A stretch of 64,000 nt of DNA from Thunnus maccoyii (Eukaryota > Chordata > Actinopteri > Scombriformes > Scombridae), in assembly GCF_910596095.1 (NCBI RefSeq), contig NC_056544.1, positions 16,973,155 through 17,037,154 of the forward strand. The letters run 5' to 3'. The notes beneath the pieces were generated by a model that did no database searches, was not told the origin of the DNA, and worked only from the letters and a program-made list of their open reading frames with translations. Below are positions 37,101 to 45,632 of this stretch, one piece after another. Every line of letters starts with the position of its first letter. The first letter of the stretch is position 1. The position numbers and the translations under genes are program-made.

Positions 37101-38278
37101 AGGTATGCATCACCACAGCTATGCCCTGCACAGTACTGTACTATAGTTCACTATCACTTAACCACAGTAAATATGTCAAATCACTTCCAGGCATGTATTT
37201 CAGAGTACCATGGGAGCAGGAGAAAAGATGTGCGAACAAATATTCACTCAGACTTACTATGTGTGTGTCCACCAAGCGCCACAAGAAGTTAACATCAAGC
37301 TTTTCATCTAAAATTCTCCTTTATGGCTCACAGTTTTACTACTGCGTGTCCAGCTGGTGAACTGACATGAACTAGGTTGTCTTTTTTTGAAACCAAAACA
37401 GGTCGTGGCAGAATTACACTTCCTCAAATTTGATCAAAGCCTTAGCAAATCCCATTCAGTCTAGCCACAGGGAGCTGTCCTTAGTGCTGAACTGAAGTCT
37501 TGGCTATGTGTTTCTGCATGGGCCCAGTTATATTGTACTGTATGGATGATGCTGGAACAATGGTGATGATGATGATGATGATGATTATAGGCCTACTAAT
37601 AGGTAAAAGTATCTAAAAAACCACCAAAGGCGCCATAATCGATGTGTGAATGTTGTAGCCTATACTTACCGTTCTCCATAGTCTCTGTGTTTTCACTGTA
37701 ACAGAGGTGGCAGTCACAATCAAATGCGAGATGGAGACCATTATTCCAAACACAACAGCCAACAGTGTCCGCACAGGTAGGAGCGCGTAGGCGACGAAGG
37801 TGACCAGGATGAGCTGCCACATGCCTTGCTCCGGGGACGTCGGGGGCTCCATCCCCATCGCACCCAGGGAGAAGGGACAGCAGAGGAAAGAGAAAGTGAA
37901 GCCGAAGAGCAGCGTCAGGTTCACAATCTGCTGGAGCTGTGTCACTTGCAGGTACTTGACGTTAGTTACGATGAACAGGGAGACGAAGATGACACAGTGG
38001 ACCGGATGGGACCCCTTGGAGATGGTGAGACTGGGGCCGGACAGCAACTCCACTACGGCCAGCGTCGAGCACATGAAGATGAGGACGGCCAGGGCTTTGA
38101 GGGTGGACGTCTGCTCCAGCTTCAGGTTGTAGTTTTGGAAGAGAGACTCGAGCTCCTTGCAGTCGAACTCGTCCTCACACACGATGGTGGTCAAAGGGAC
38201 GCCCGGTGGACAGTGACTTCTCTTCCGCCTGGTTTTGACTTTCTGAAACGGTATTTCCTCCATGTCAGTGCCATTCAT
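2968..38278 (-). CDS. adcy1: adenylyl cyclase type 1 (whole gene, 20 coding exons)
   Basis: Encodes a calcium/calmodulin-stimulated membrane adenylyl cyclase that makes cAMP from ATP, a neuronal signalling enzyme. Joining 20 exons with matching phases gives 3,459 nt, 1,152 residues (mammalian ADCY1 is about 1,119). Visible parts: basic N-terminus; six membrane spans (about residues 58-222); C1a with metal-binding Asp298 (FADIVGF) and Asp342 (ILGDCYYC); calmodulin-binding C1b segment (about 482-510, exon 8); six spans (about 601-797) with a sequon-bearing extracellular loop; C2a with Lys914 (EKIKTIG), Asp991 (QYDIWGN), Asn998 and Arg1002; then a divergent tail. Identity as type 1 rests on near-identical C1a/C2a sequence and the conserved calmodulin site. 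Coding exons are 609, 150, 119, 112, 128, 159, 142, 156, 198, 98, 85, 90, 263, 127, 117, 147, 99, 115, 125 and 420 nt. I cannot tell whether this is adcy1a or adcy1b. No disabling lesion was seen. Confidence 0.96.
3388..4320 (-). other. adcy1: adcy1 intron 19
   Basis: 933 bp between the last two coding exons. I see no repeat, second gene or RNA gene in it. Confidence 0.8.
4321..4445 (-). CDS. adcy1: adcy1 exon 19 (residues 972-1013, C2a active site)
   Basis: 125 nt. It encodes [20 protein letters not shown] and [15 protein letters not shown]. Asp991 (purine recognition), Asn998 and Arg1002 (transition-state contacts in the family) are all present, so the catalytic site looks intact. The acceptor is TGCTCAG and the donor GTATCC. 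Confidence 0.96.
4542..4656 (-). CDS. adcy1: adcy1 exon 18 (residues 934-972, C2a)
   Basis: 115 nt. It encodes [20 protein letters not shown] and [18 protein letters not shown]. The acceptor is CTTTTTAG and the donor GTACGT; the Gly972 codon is split 1+2 with exon 19. Confidence 0.95.
4766..4864 (-). CDS. adcy1: adcy1 exon 17 (residues 901-933, C2a)
   Basis: 99 nt, phase 0. It encodes [20 protein letters not shown]; Lys914 corresponds to the adenine-specifying lysine of C2. The acceptor is TTTTTCAG. The donor reads GTGGCC after AAG, which is weak, but the frame and the homology at Thr-Lys fix the junction. Confidence 0.94.
4968..5114 (-). CDS. adcy1: adcy1 exon 16 (residues 852-900, C2a)
   Basis: 147 nt, phase 0. 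It encodes [20 protein letters not shown] and [20 protein letters not shown], the start of the second catalytic domain. As expected for C2, the C1 metal-binding aspartate position is replaced (FASIPNF). The acceptor is CCATAAG and the donor GTGAGA. Confidence 0.96.
5249..5365 (-). CDS. adcy1: adcy1 exon 15 (residues 813-851)
   Basis: 117 nt, phase 0. It encodes the helical lead-in to C2: [20 protein letters not shown] then [12 protein letters not shown], almost identical to mammalian ADCY1. The acceptor is CTGTCAG and the donor GTGAGC. Confidence 0.96.
5843..5969 (-). CDS. adcy1: adcy1 exon 14 (residues 770-812, TM12)
   Basis: 127 nt. It encodes [20 protein letters not shown], the last membrane span, and the cytosolic linker [19 protein letters not shown]. 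The acceptor is TTCCACAG and the donor GTCAGG, phase 0 exit. Confidence 0.95.
6786..7048 (-). CDS. adcy1: adcy1 exon 13 (residues 683-770, extracellular loop, TM10-11)
   Basis: 263 nt. It begins [10 protein letters not shown], then an extracellular loop with two N-glycosylation sequons (Asn696 in NSS, Asn709 in NHT), then spans 10 and 11 (about 722-742 and 746-762) ending [11 protein letters not shown]. The loop is the most divergent stretch against mammals, as is usual for this family. The acceptor is TTGACAG and the donor GTGAGG; the Gly codon is split 2+1. Confidence 0.95.
7535..7624 (-). CDS. adcy1: adcy1 exon 12 (residues 653-682, TM9)
   Basis: 90 nt, phase 0. It encodes [20 protein letters not shown] and [10 protein letters not shown], covering span 9. 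The acceptor is GTCACTCAG and the donor GTAAGT. Confidence 0.95.
7855..7968 (+). repeat. short LINE-tail-like repeat
   Basis: In adcy1 intron 11. The segment with AAAAGAGATTTTAATCTCAA and CCTGGTTAAATAAAGG, followed by a degenerate TATATATGA run, resembles a dispersed 3' tail common in fish genomes. The family name is not certain; assigned from memory of the motif. Confidence 0.5.
8444..8528 (-). CDS. adcy1: adcy1 exon 11 (residues 624-652, TM8)
   Basis: 85 nt. It encodes span 8, [20 protein letters not shown], followed by ITRVQ as in mammalian ADCY1. The acceptor is CCACTCAG and the donor GTAAAT, phase 0 exit. Confidence 0.95.
8676..8773 (-). CDS. adcy1: adcy1 exon 10 (residues 592-624, TM7)
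   Basis: 98 nt. It encodes [20 protein letters not shown] and the rest of membrane span 7 (about 601-623). The acceptor is TCACATAG and the donor GTATGT; the final Gln codon is split 2+1. Flanking introns are short (124 and 147 bp). Confidence 0.95.
8898..9095 (-). CDS. adcy1: adcy1 exon 9 (residues 526-591)
   Basis: 198 nt, phase 0. It encodes the remainder of C1b leading to the second membrane module: [18 protein letters not shown] and [12 protein letters not shown], matching type 1. The middle (about 538-552, [15 protein letters not shown]) is less conserved. The acceptor is CCCACCAG and the donor GTGAGG. Confidence 0.95.
9381..9428. repeat. (TG)n microsatellite
   Basis: About 24 uninterrupted TG units in adcy1 intron 8, probably polymorphic in length. 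Confidence 0.97.
9541..10140. repeat. degenerate pyrimidine-rich minisatellite
   Basis: About 600 bp that is almost entirely C and T on the plus strand. It is built from imperfect copies of a unit containing CTTTCCCTCCCTGCTTCCA and TCTATTCTTCCTT at roughly 45-60 bp spacing. It is purine-rich on the adcy1 sense strand. The long open frame across it reflects lack of stop codons in such sequence, not a gene. Confidence 0.8.
11155..12145 (+). mobile_element. decayed Tc1/mariner-type element
   Basis: The left end (GTTGCAAGAAGAAGTTTGTG then TTGAGTTACCTGGAATCCTG) and right end (GGAGGAATCCAGGTAATTCA, AGGGGTTCAC) are inverted copies of each other and match the terminal pattern of a common fish Tc1/mariner family. 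Inside, a transposase-like remnant can be glimpsed (the part around 11,741-11,775 resembles the TGGATGTTCCACAACGCTAC region), but it has many stops and deletions. Inactive fossil; boundaries approximate. Confidence 0.6.
12225..12380 (-). CDS. adcy1: adcy1 exon 8 (residues 474-525, calmodulin-binding C1b)
   Basis: 156 nt, phase 0 at both ends. Translation includes [19 protein letters not shown] and [18 protein letters not shown]. In mammalian ADCY1 the corresponding basic amphipathic stretch of C1b is the calmodulin-binding site that confers calcium stimulation, so this fish enzyme should keep that regulation (inference). The acceptor is GGTGACAG; the donor GTATAA is moderate. A Tc1/mariner remnant ends within about 100 bp of the donor side. 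Confidence 0.96.
13010..13091. repeat. (GGAGA)n microsatellite
   Basis: About 16 near-perfect copies of a purine pentanucleotide in adcy1 intron 7. The adcy1 sense strand reads TCTCC. A sister array of the same unit is at 24,115-24,192. Confidence 0.95.
13654..13795 (-). CDS. adcy1: adcy1 exon 7 (residues 426-473, end of C1a)
   Basis: 142 nt. It encodes [20 protein letters not shown] and the end of C1a, NIETFF-like [14 protein letters not shown]. The acceptor is CTCCACAG and the donor GTACTG, phase 0 exit. It matches the type 1 family through its whole length. Confidence 0.96.
14269..14427 (-). CDS. adcy1: adcy1 exon 6 (residues 373-426)
   Basis: 159 nt. It encodes the C1a core [20 protein letters not shown] and [20 protein letters not shown]. 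The acceptor is CCCTGCAG and the donor GTCAGT; the Gly426 codon is split 2+1 with exon 7. Confidence 0.96.
15629..15756 (-). CDS. adcy1: adcy1 exon 5 (residues 331-373)
   Basis: 128 nt, not covered by a long open frame but clear on translation. It encodes [20 protein letters not shown], including the second C1 metal-binding residue Asp342, then the [16 protein letters not shown] helix. The acceptor is TTGACAG and the donor GTGAGT; the final Thr codon is split 2+1. Confidence 0.95.
18118..18842 (+). mobile_element. L2-type LINE, 5'-truncated 3' end
   Basis: The frame from 18,220 encodes the C-terminal end of a fish LINE ORF2, downstream of the polymerase palm: [40 protein letters not shown] and [20 protein letters not shown]. 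Upstream, [14 protein letters not shown] is in another frame, so a frameshift lies near 18,175-18,190. The 3' UTR ends with AGTGCTATATAAATAAAG and an ATT-rich tail, as in L2 elements of fish. It lies antisense to adcy1. Truncated, frameshifted and certainly immobile by itself. Confidence 0.9.
23560..23840. repeat. dispersed repeat copy with terminal foldback
   Basis: The sequence following the 23,582-23,614 foldback (GAGAGTGAATATTGGACTTA, GACTCCAATTGAATGCTAAT) has a second, diverged copy at about 44,530-44,690 in this window, which shows it is a dispersed repeat. The family is not identified. Confidence 0.6.
23582..23614. repeat. perfect foldback, 15-bp arms
   Basis: AATATTCACTCTCCT and its exact reverse complement are separated by TTT. 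It lies at the edge of a dispersed repeat in adcy1 intron 4. Confidence 0.95.
24115..24192. repeat. (GGAGA)n microsatellite
   Basis: About 15 copies of the same purine pentanucleotide as at 13.0 kb, with one GC interruption (AGAGCAGAGG), in adcy1 intron 4. Confidence 0.95.
25310..26246. mobile_element. non-autonomous DNA element with inverted termini
   Basis: GGATAGGTTCCATGTTTTTC then AAGTCTGTCTTAA at the left end (25,310-25,341) is the inverted, slightly diverged copy of 26,212-26,246. No transposase is encoded. The right half (GTAAGTGATGGGGGATAAAA, CCACAGTCCTCATTCTGTGC) matches a dispersed teleost repeat I recognise. It carries a nested Tc1-like foldback (25,512-25,599) and a three-copy 17-bp tandem (25,839-25,886). 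The element class is uncertain. Confidence 0.6.
25512..25599. mobile_element. Tc1-like foldback (paired terminal repeats)
   Basis: Two nearly perfect inverted arms of about 36 bp each, containing CAGTCAAAAGTTTGGACACA, around a 16-bp centre. The arm matches the terminal repeat of a fish Tc1-type family; the same arm occurs singly at 31,654-31,690. Confidence 0.85.
26817..26928 (-). CDS. adcy1: adcy1 exon 4 (residues 293-330)
   Basis: 112 nt. It encodes [16 protein letters not shown], whose Asp298 is one of the two C1 metal-binding aspartates, and the helix [18 protein letters not shown]. The acceptor is TGTTACAG and the donor GTGAGT, phase 0 exit. It is isolated between the two longest introns of the gene. 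Confidence 0.96.
27187..27206. repeat. (GA)n microsatellite
   Basis: About ten GA units after an A-rich stretch, in adcy1 intron 3, about 260 bp from exon 4. Confidence 0.9.
31654..31690 (+). repeat. solo Tc1-like terminal repeat
   Basis: ACATACAGTACCAGTCAAAA then GTTTGGACACACCTTCT matches an arm of the 25.5-kb foldback. No partner arm was seen within the next kilobase, so this is a remnant. Confidence 0.75.
32410..32930 (+). repeat. dispersed teleost repeat
   Basis: Contains TTTGAAGTACTTGTATTTTA, AACTACCCAACAGTATTTAA, AAAATCAGCTCCCCCTTTAC and GATCTGAACATGTTTTCCAT in the order of a very common fish interspersed repeat. It is diverged. The family name is not certain. Confidence 0.7.
33929..34047 (-). 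CDS. adcy1: adcy1 exon 3 (residues 254-293, start of C1a)
   Basis: 119 nt. It encodes the start of the first cyclase domain ([18 protein letters not shown] and the following [18 protein letters not shown]), matching type 1. The last codon (Ser) is split 2+1 with exon 4; the donor is GTAGGA. The acceptor CTCAG is immediately preceded by a long CA repeat on the sense strand instead of an ordinary pyrimidine tract. Confidence 0.96.
34048..34391 (-). other. adcy1: adcy1 intron 2
   Basis: 344 bp, unusually rich in simple repeats: on the sense strand it runs CT repeat (34,313-34,333), ordinary sequence, CT repeat (34,126-34,147), then a CA repeat up to the acceptor. Confidence 0.9.
34051..34147. 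repeat. composite (TG)n-(GA)n microsatellite at a splice acceptor
   Basis: About 30 TG units (34,051-34,112) followed by GA units (34,126-34,147). On the adcy1 strand the CA run ends one to three bases before the TCAG acceptor of exon 3, so it occupies the position of the pyrimidine tract. Confidence 0.97.
34392..34541 (-). CDS. adcy1: adcy1 exon 2 (residues 204-253)
   Basis: 150 nt, phase 0 at both ends. It encodes membrane span 6 and the helical linker into C1a, including [18 protein letters not shown], which is essentially identical to mammalian ADCY1. The acceptor is TTTGCAG and the donor GTACAG. The acidic EDENEKQ end leads directly into exon 3. Confidence 0.96.
36584..36788 (-). other. 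unidentified exon-like open frame in adcy1 intron 1
   Basis: On the adcy1 strand TTGTGATTGTCATCAG (a plausible acceptor) is followed by an open frame of about 67 codons ending in [67 protein letters not shown]. Composition is protein-like (acidic DDDD, mixed hydrophobics). It does not join exon 1 in frame. I do not recognise a family; it could be a chance frame, an alternative terminal exon or a fragment of another gene. Confidence 0.25.
37562..37586. repeat. (GAT)n microsatellite
   Basis: About eight GAT units within 90 bp of the adcy1 exon 1 donor. Confidence 0.9.
37670..38278 (-). CDS. adcy1: adcy1 exon 1 (residues 1-203)
   Basis: First coding exon. It encodes the cytosolic N-terminus with a basic cluster (KTRRKR, about 14-20), the segment [14 protein letters not shown] shared with mammalian ADCY1, and membrane spans 1-5 (about 58-79, 91-108, 117-135, 152-169, 171-191). 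An in-frame TGA lies 18 nt upstream of the ATG (38,294-38,296), which supports this start; a second in-frame Met is at residue 6. The exon ends ACG followed by donor GTAAGT, phase 0. It is richer in CpG than the surrounding introns. Confidence 0.96.
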
Positions 38279-38720
38279 AAACTGAATACCTGCTCACAGC
38301 TTAGGTCAAACGGGACACCGGATCCCACGCCGACACAGACCGGAGCCAACTAAGACGCGCAAAGCAGGCTGGAGGCAGAGCGTCCCAGATAGCACAGACT
38401 GGCCGGTGGCCACAGACGCGCTCCACACTATCCACAGGTTGAATTGTGCTGTTCGGAGAGATCAGCAACCAAAGAAACCTTCATGTCCAGGCTCCCCCCC
38501 TTTTTTATGACGACGATGAGCTGCAAAATAATATGTATCAAAATTTCAGGATTGGTTTGAGCGCCACATGAAGAGCAGCGCACACGACGTCTAGTTCAGA
38601 TGGTAACAGCTTTTTGCGGGGCTCAGATAGGATCACGCCTGCGCATTATGAGGTGAAGATAAGACAGGTCTCAGCTACTCAACACACAGTCAAGACGATT
38701 TGACTGGTGCGGCTGCAGAG
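38279..38720 (-). promoter_or_regulatory. adcy1: putative adcy1 promoter and 5' UTR
   Basis: The sequence immediately upstream of the adcy1 ATG is CpG-richer than the flanking introns and intergenic DNA (for example CACGCCGACACAGACCGG, AAGACGCGCAAAG, CACACGACGTCTAG), consistent with a CpG-type promoter continuing from exon 1. TGACG-type half sites occur near 38,508 and 38,587. No TATA box or start site can be fixed from sequence alone. Confidence 0.45.
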
Positions 38721-39479
38721 CCTCCCTCACCAACCTGACAGTACATCATCCACAATGTCCTTTTCTTTCCCACCTACACTGTTTCCATCATTAAACCCTG
38801 CGCAATCTAATTTTTACATTCATCTGTGCTCTTTTTTTCCTGTCTCCTTCACTCACACACATGCATTCACACATGCACAGAAGGAGAGAGAGAAGCAGAA
38901 TTAATAGATTTCCTGTGTATCATTGTTTTCATAGACTATGACTATGATGAAATCCTCATCCAAGAGATGCTGCTAAGCTATGGTTGGCACAGACGCGGGG
39001 CAACACGCTTGCATGCCATTCCTCGTATGATTTCTGTGTTGCCAATGAGGCAGCCACCCTCACCATCAGCACCCTCTTGGCATTCAGGGGGTGGTGTCTC
39101 ATTCATTACCAGAGGAAGATTAGTCATCCATCACAGGCTGCCGTTACCATGAGCCGTCAGTGCCAGGGAGGGTGTAAGAAAGTGACAGATGGATGGCCCA
39201 TGCCAAAGTCCAGCACTCTACCATGCTACCAGGACGCTCACACATGCCCTCTGTTCCCCCTCCCCTCTGAGCTGTTTGTATTCTAGCTTTCACTGATACA
39301 ACTCAGTTATTGAATGAGTGTAGGTTATAAAGTGTGGCAGGAAAACAAAGAGAGAAAGGAATGGATGGGGTGGGCTATAGTCTGGTCATGGAGAAACATC
39401 AAATTAAGTGTTTTATGATCATAATTTGCAAACTTTTTTGTTTCTCTGTGTACAATGGCTCAAGTAAGTTGATATTAAA

Positions 39480-39850
39480 GCTGAAGTGATTGGTCCATTA
39501 ACCAATTAGTCGATGAACAGAAAATTAATCTGCCAACAATTTTTGATAATTTGTTAAGTCAATTATCAAGCAAAAATGGCAAACATTCTGTGCTTACAGC
39601 CTCTAAAATGTGAGGTTTTGCAGCTTTTATTTGTTTCATATAATTGTAAATTAATCTTTGGGTTTTAAAGTGTTGGTTGGATAAAACAAGCATTCTGGAG
39701 ATGTTACTTTTGGCTCTGGGAAATTGCAATTTCTCTATTTTGTGATATTGTGATAGACTAAATTATGAAAAAAAGAATATAAAAATGCAATAAAAAGAAT
39801 CGATAAAAACATTTATAATGAAAATAATCATCATTTGCAGCCCTAGTTGA
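39480..39850 (+). repeat. dispersed teleost repeat (ATCGATTAAT family)
   Basis: Begins AACCAATTAGTCGATGAACA, contains AATGGCAAACATTCTGTGCT and GCTCTGGGAAATTGCAATTT and ends TGAAAATAATCATCATTTGC. The same family recurs at 55.07-55.42 kb and, split by an insertion, at 59.52-60.03 kb. Confidence 0.75.
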
Positions 39851-42800
39851 TGTAAGTTCTGAAATCTTGCAAAATGTGTAAAATGCTCGCTGTCACACTA
39901 AATGTTTTGTCAGGATACAGCCCTATTGCTGTCTCCAAAACAGCAGGCCCTTACCTTTCCCTCTCGCCTGCCTGCCAGTCTCACTTTTCTGTGTTATCTA
40001 TCCCTGCTCCTCTGAGAGAAAGATGTGGGACACGGGATGTAGGACACATTGCTTTTAGGCTGATATTGTGTCTCATCCACAAGGTTTTTACACAGAGAAA
40101 AAAAAAACTGATGTGTGACTGTGCCTCCCACAAAGGTGACATGCAAATGAACCAAAAAACAGTGTCATCATTTATAGTCTGTTGACTGGTGTGTAATTAA
40201 TCTAGCATGGATTTACTGTCATCACCTTAATCAATATTTCAATATTCTTTGTGTAGCAGCTCCCCAAATTAATCTCAATAATGAACGCTGCTGTTTTTCA
40301 GTTTCGTCAGACATCTCACATTCTTTTGAAGCAAATGTCAAACTGTGCATTCAAACAAGATGAAAATCTGACATTCAAATTGCCATTTATGTATCTGCAC
40401 ATGCAGGTTTGTACTTTTTTTTTTTTTTTTTTTGACTGCTGTTGATTGACAGCTGGTTTCGTTGCATTTGTGTGAAGGCGTGCAGTATACCACGAGGACC
40501 TCTTGTCCTGTTTGCGGCCAAGAACATTGGAGGGAATGAGAGTACGAGGCATTGTACAGTACAAAAGTGTTATTCTCTCTGCTTTTTGATGGCTTCAGGT
40601 GTAAGTGTATGGTCACACTCTGCCAGCCCTCATCTTCTGAGAACAAAGAGAGGTCTTATGGGAGTTCACACACCAAAGCTGCACTCCAAGGGCATCGGAC
40701 AAGGAGACAGCAGCCTGCTTCCTGCTGTGTGCCTCTCCACTAAAAAATCATCTCCACTTCCTCTGTCCGTCTTTCTATTTCTGTCTCTCGCTCTTTCATC
40801 TCTCAAAAAAAAATCCTCTCAGACTTAAAGACATGAAACAGCTGAGCATCTGAAACCATGTAAAAACAGCTGATTATGTATCTGACATATTTACATTGCG
40901 AATAACAGCTTGATGACTCAACAGCTTGAGCTCTCTGCAGCAATTAAAATCTTCTCCACCACATGTCACTTGTATAGCTTCTTTCCAAAAGCTGATCTAT
41001 AGCATTTAGGAGATCTTAAAGTAGCAAATGCTTGCCACCAAATTTGTTTCTTATAGAGGCTTTGGTCAAAATCTCTAATGTTTTCTTGTGAATTGAGCAG
41101 TGAGAAATGTCACTCTCTTCCCCCTCTCAAAAATGCTTCAAAAAGATTTTCACAGCCCTTAATTCTCCAAACAGCAGGGTGTTTTTGAATCTGGAAGACA
41201 GATAGCTTGCATGCCATTGGTTTGGACTGGGATGAAAGGATAAAAAGTGGATGAATGAAATCAGCTGAGCACATCCAAAAGAATGCTCAGAGCTGCTGCC
41301 TCCATCTAAATAGTGCTTTACACTCACTGTCATCAAGTGATGATCTGTAATGATAGCCCAGCAGCTGGCAAGTCCCACCAGTGTCCAGATGTGGTTGAAA
41401 CATTGCTGGTCTTATAATCACAGACACATTGGCTCAACACCAGCAAATGAAACAGCCAAGGCGGACCCAAGAGGGATTGGCAATGCATGTTGTGAATTAG
41501 CTAATGTCAGCCTTAATTAAAACGTGCTAAGGAAAAACACTTTTCCTCAGCAGTCAGGTGTGCTGCTCTTCTTTCCTCAGAGAATCGGCCACATCTTAGA
41601 AGGACAAGAAAAACATGCCAACTACAAAAGGTGGAGAACTTTGTGAGAATATAAGCTTTATATATATGTTACATTGTATTACTTTCACAATATGGTGATC
41701 AATCTATTTCTTTTCCTTTGTTCATGAAACTGAAGAGAAATTATAAATCAAATATGGCCACAAGTCAGCAATTTTTCACATAAACTTAAAAGAAATGAGT
41801 CCGAATCCAGCCTTGAGCAGGAACCTGCAGAGCTCCATTTGTCATGGCTGAAAACATAATGCACACATAATTACCAAATCAAAACTGGACTCAGGGAAAA
41901 AAATCCACAAGCTTATCCTTCATTCAGCAAAGAGAATGACTGGTACCCTCTTCAAAACAAGTCCTGTATACAATCACAACAGATAAATGTAGAAGCTATG
42001 TTATACCCAAGATCCCATGATTCAGATGTAATTCATCTTTTGATGGACTGTTCAATGACAGCAAGGTCACTGAACATGTTTGGACTGCATTTTTTAAAAC
42101 TTTGCACAACAAAATCTTGATCTAACGCGGTTCAGCGTCTTGTCAGGTACGTATTGCTGAAAAACGTGTTTGTCACAGATGCATTCTCGAGTAGACAGAT
42201 GATGGCACGAAACGTTAACAGCTAGTTATTACTGTTTTGCTTTCAGGATCCTGTCTAAAAGGCATCAACACTGTGTAATGACTTTTGAATTGTGATCCAA
42301 GGAACAGCATTGTTTAGAAGCATGTTTAACTAAAATATTAAATAATGCAATGCTTTTGCTTTTGGGATCAGTGCCCTCATCCCCTTCCAGGAAATGATTT
42401 TGGGTGTTACAGGATGATTTCTGAAATGTGCAAATATATAACTTTAACATATATATAAAATAATCAGGCTTGCGATTTCAGATGTAAGAGTATTTTGCAT
42501 TCCTTCTTCCAATAATATTGTGTGAAAGGTTAAACAGTTGTGGCCTACTGGAAGGTAAAACCTGCATGAAATACTAAATATTTCAAAATAGCACCGGTAA
42601 AATTCAATATTTGGTGTCAACATTCACCGTCCTGCATTTTACAGCTTCAACATGAGGCTGGTTATAGCTTCATCTACTCTCTTTTGAGGAGCTGTTATGC
42701 AAAAAAGGTTGATAACCACTGACACAGTCTACATTTTTACATTTTAACTGAGGGGGAAATGTAGGTCAAACCTGGCTTTCTTAAAAAATTGCACCTAATG

Positions 42801-44149
42801 TATCACCATCCAACGTAATCCTGGTGCAGTATCTCCCTGTCCCTAAACAATATACATAATATTATCATGACATGACAGCTCACTGATTGCAACCTTTTGC
42901 TTATCAACCTACATGTTTGTGGGACTCGTTCTGTGTTTCCTCCATTACAGACAGCACTACCCTCATAATCTTCCACTCACATCAGCATTGCTAATGAGCC
43001 TAACAGCGAGTGTTGTACTGTTTATGGAGAGATTTATTTCAGTTGCAACCTCTGCTAGAACTGCAATTGTGTAAAGAAAGTGTAACGCTCAGGATTTTAC
43101 TTTTATTATTCCTCTTTAATAAGCTGTGGATTACTGTTTGGATGCTTTCTGTCCAACAACTCAATCTGGTGAGTCGGTCAGATTAAAACTATGCTATTTT
43201 AATTTTAGTATTGCTCTGTAGACGTGAACTCAAAGGAACAGACTACTGCAGAGTAGAGCCTCCGACAACACTGAGCACTGAAAAATGAAGCAAGGTCAGA
43301 AGCTTGTTGTTAATGACAAGAACTAACAACTGTGCCCGTTTCACATGTGTGTCTGTGTGCAAGCTTAGGATGGATCAATAGCCATCAGGTGCATGAGATT
43401 CAAGTGCAGCACCCTCCCATTGTGAAATCCTCTTAAAGCTTCTGATAGTTCAAGTAATCTGGGAGAGGCAATGTGTGAGTGTGTGTCTGTGTGTGTGTTT
43501 GTCTGTGTGTATTTGCGTCCAGTCCATGTGCCTCAACCCCTCCCACTATGGCTGTCTACCAAAGTATCACGTGCCACACTGAATTTGAGCGCCTCAGTGT
43601 AGGGTCAGTGTTCACTGCACAGCACATGAGGTAGTAGAGAGAGACGGAGAAAAAAAAAGGTAACGTGAAAATGCAACACTGCACCAACCCGAGCATTGAA
43701 ATCAGTTCTATTGCTTCTATTCTATAACAATTAACCGGGCTGTGAAGGCTAACAAAAGTGCTATTAAATCAAGATTCCAACTTTGGCTTTAATTTTGTTT
43801 TGGCCATCATCTCTTTCAAGTCTGATAAAATTTTACTCACCAGTAATTGCTGAGATCTGGGAACATAGCAGTCAGACAATCAGACAGGTTGTAAACAAGC
43901 TAACAATTTAGCCATAAACCACTTTATTTGGTGGTGAAACTAAAAGTGAGCGCACCCAAAATGTTGGTACCAATCCTTCAACTACTGTATGTTTTTACAT
44001 TCTTTCAAATATCGTATGTTTGGCTAAATTTGGAGTTATCGATCCAACTGCTCATAATTTTTTTTGCCTCATCTGACTTTTAAACAATGTTGCACCATTC
44101 CCAGATCTCAGCACATGTGAGACCTATTATTACAGATAGGTAACCACAA

Positions 44150-44750
44150 AAAGATGATGCAAGTTGTATAAAACCAAAATGTCTCTTTAAAGCTGCTGTA
44201 ACCAATACTTTTTCATTAAAAGTGGGTCAGACAACTAAATATAATGTAAAAGGTTTCGCTTATAGAACCCACAGAGTCAGCACCCAATTCTGCAGTTCCT
44301 CTACGGAGCAGTTTAGCATCTTTCAGCTCATTATTTTGATTTTACAACCTCATTTCCAGTTGCAACAGCCAGCTGTTCTCAGTGAAAAAGCTCTGATAAA
44401 TCCTCTGTACGCTATGTGCCCAGCACCAATTGGAATACAGACAAAGTTAGTAACTAATTGGTGAACATAGTGGAGACTCTAGCAGCTAAAGCTATTTTCC
44501 TCAGGAGTTGATGGAGACCAAAACAGAGCTACAGTGAGAGTGAATATTAGTCGTACATTAGTCAAGTAGACAAAACCATGACTCCAAATGAATGCTAATG
44601 TTGCTCCATGTTTACTGGATGTGTAAATAAGCAACTGTCTGCTAGCATGTTTGCTATATCAACGTTATGAGATGATGACATCTTAATTTGGCCAATCTGG
44701 GACTTATGTTTGAGAGAACAAAAGTCCTCTATATTGGGTCAGAGATTTGT
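44150..44750. repeat. dispersed repeat, relative of the 23.6-kb copy
   Basis: AAAGCTGCTGTAACCAATAC to about 44,750. The part GAGAGTGAATATTAGTCGTA through GACTCCAAATGAATGCTAAT aligns with 23,600-23,700, showing a common repeat. Boundaries are rough. Confidence 0.5.
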
Positions 44751-45632
44751 CCTTCACACTGACATTAAATAACAGTCATTTAAATATGGAATTCTTGGAA
44801 TTATTACATTTATATGATTAAAAAATGAATTAGCTATAAATCTCTTCATGCCAACCACATGTCCAATGAGTCTATAATCTTCTCACCCCGCTAGTAACAA
44901 CCTGACTGTGGAAATCATACTACTTTGGAAGCACTGTGTCACGTAAGCTTATTTTAAATGAACTGAAATGAGAAAGAGAGAAAGTGAAAGAGAGACAGGG
45001 GCAGACATGAGAGTGTGTGATCTAGAGACAGATGGAGATGCTAGTGCTGCTGGTTAACAGACACCTATACAATGAATATTGAGTGGGTCAGATGAGGTCA
45101 GTTAAAGACTACTGATCAAGGAAACCGGCACAAACACAGCCGGCTGATTGGAGGTCTAACGGATGAGACTCAACAACACTTGGAAAGGCCTGATGTTAAA
45201 TAGGAACTGGATATTGAATTTCAAAGACACAAACAAGATTCAGCAGGCAGGGAGGGGAGAGCTCCCTCTTATGTGCGCCCTGCGTCACTCTCATAGGAGC
45301 CAAATACTTCTCTAAACGAGATGGGGCCGGTGATCAATAACCAGGAGAAAGTGGCTGCTAGCCTTGATCCTAATTAGTGCAGGGTTAGAGCAGATTAGTT
45401 TGCACCTGAGCCCCTGTCTTAGCCATTCTTAAACAACAACTCTCTTCCAATCAGGCTACCTAGAAGCACCAGTATCAGCATAATTCAGGGATATGCTATG
45501 GCAGAGGGAAAGACACCTCAGTCGGTATATGAAAACTGGCTTTTGGCCTCACCTGTCTCTGACTGTCATTAATTGTTGGTTGTTCATCTCATTGTGGATA
45601 TCACACTTTCATCACAGAGGTTCAAAAATGAT

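Larger units (their letters stand above)
34542..37669 (-). other. adcy1: adcy1 intron 1
   Basis: 3,128 bp. It contains a GAT microsatellite (37,562-37,586) and an unidentified sense-strand open frame behind a good acceptor (36,584-36,788). Nothing else was recognised. Confidence 0.75.

Noticed and set aside
37826..38353. 175-codon plus-strand open frame opposite adcy1 exon 1
   Set aside because: Antisense shadow of a GC-rich conserved coding exon.
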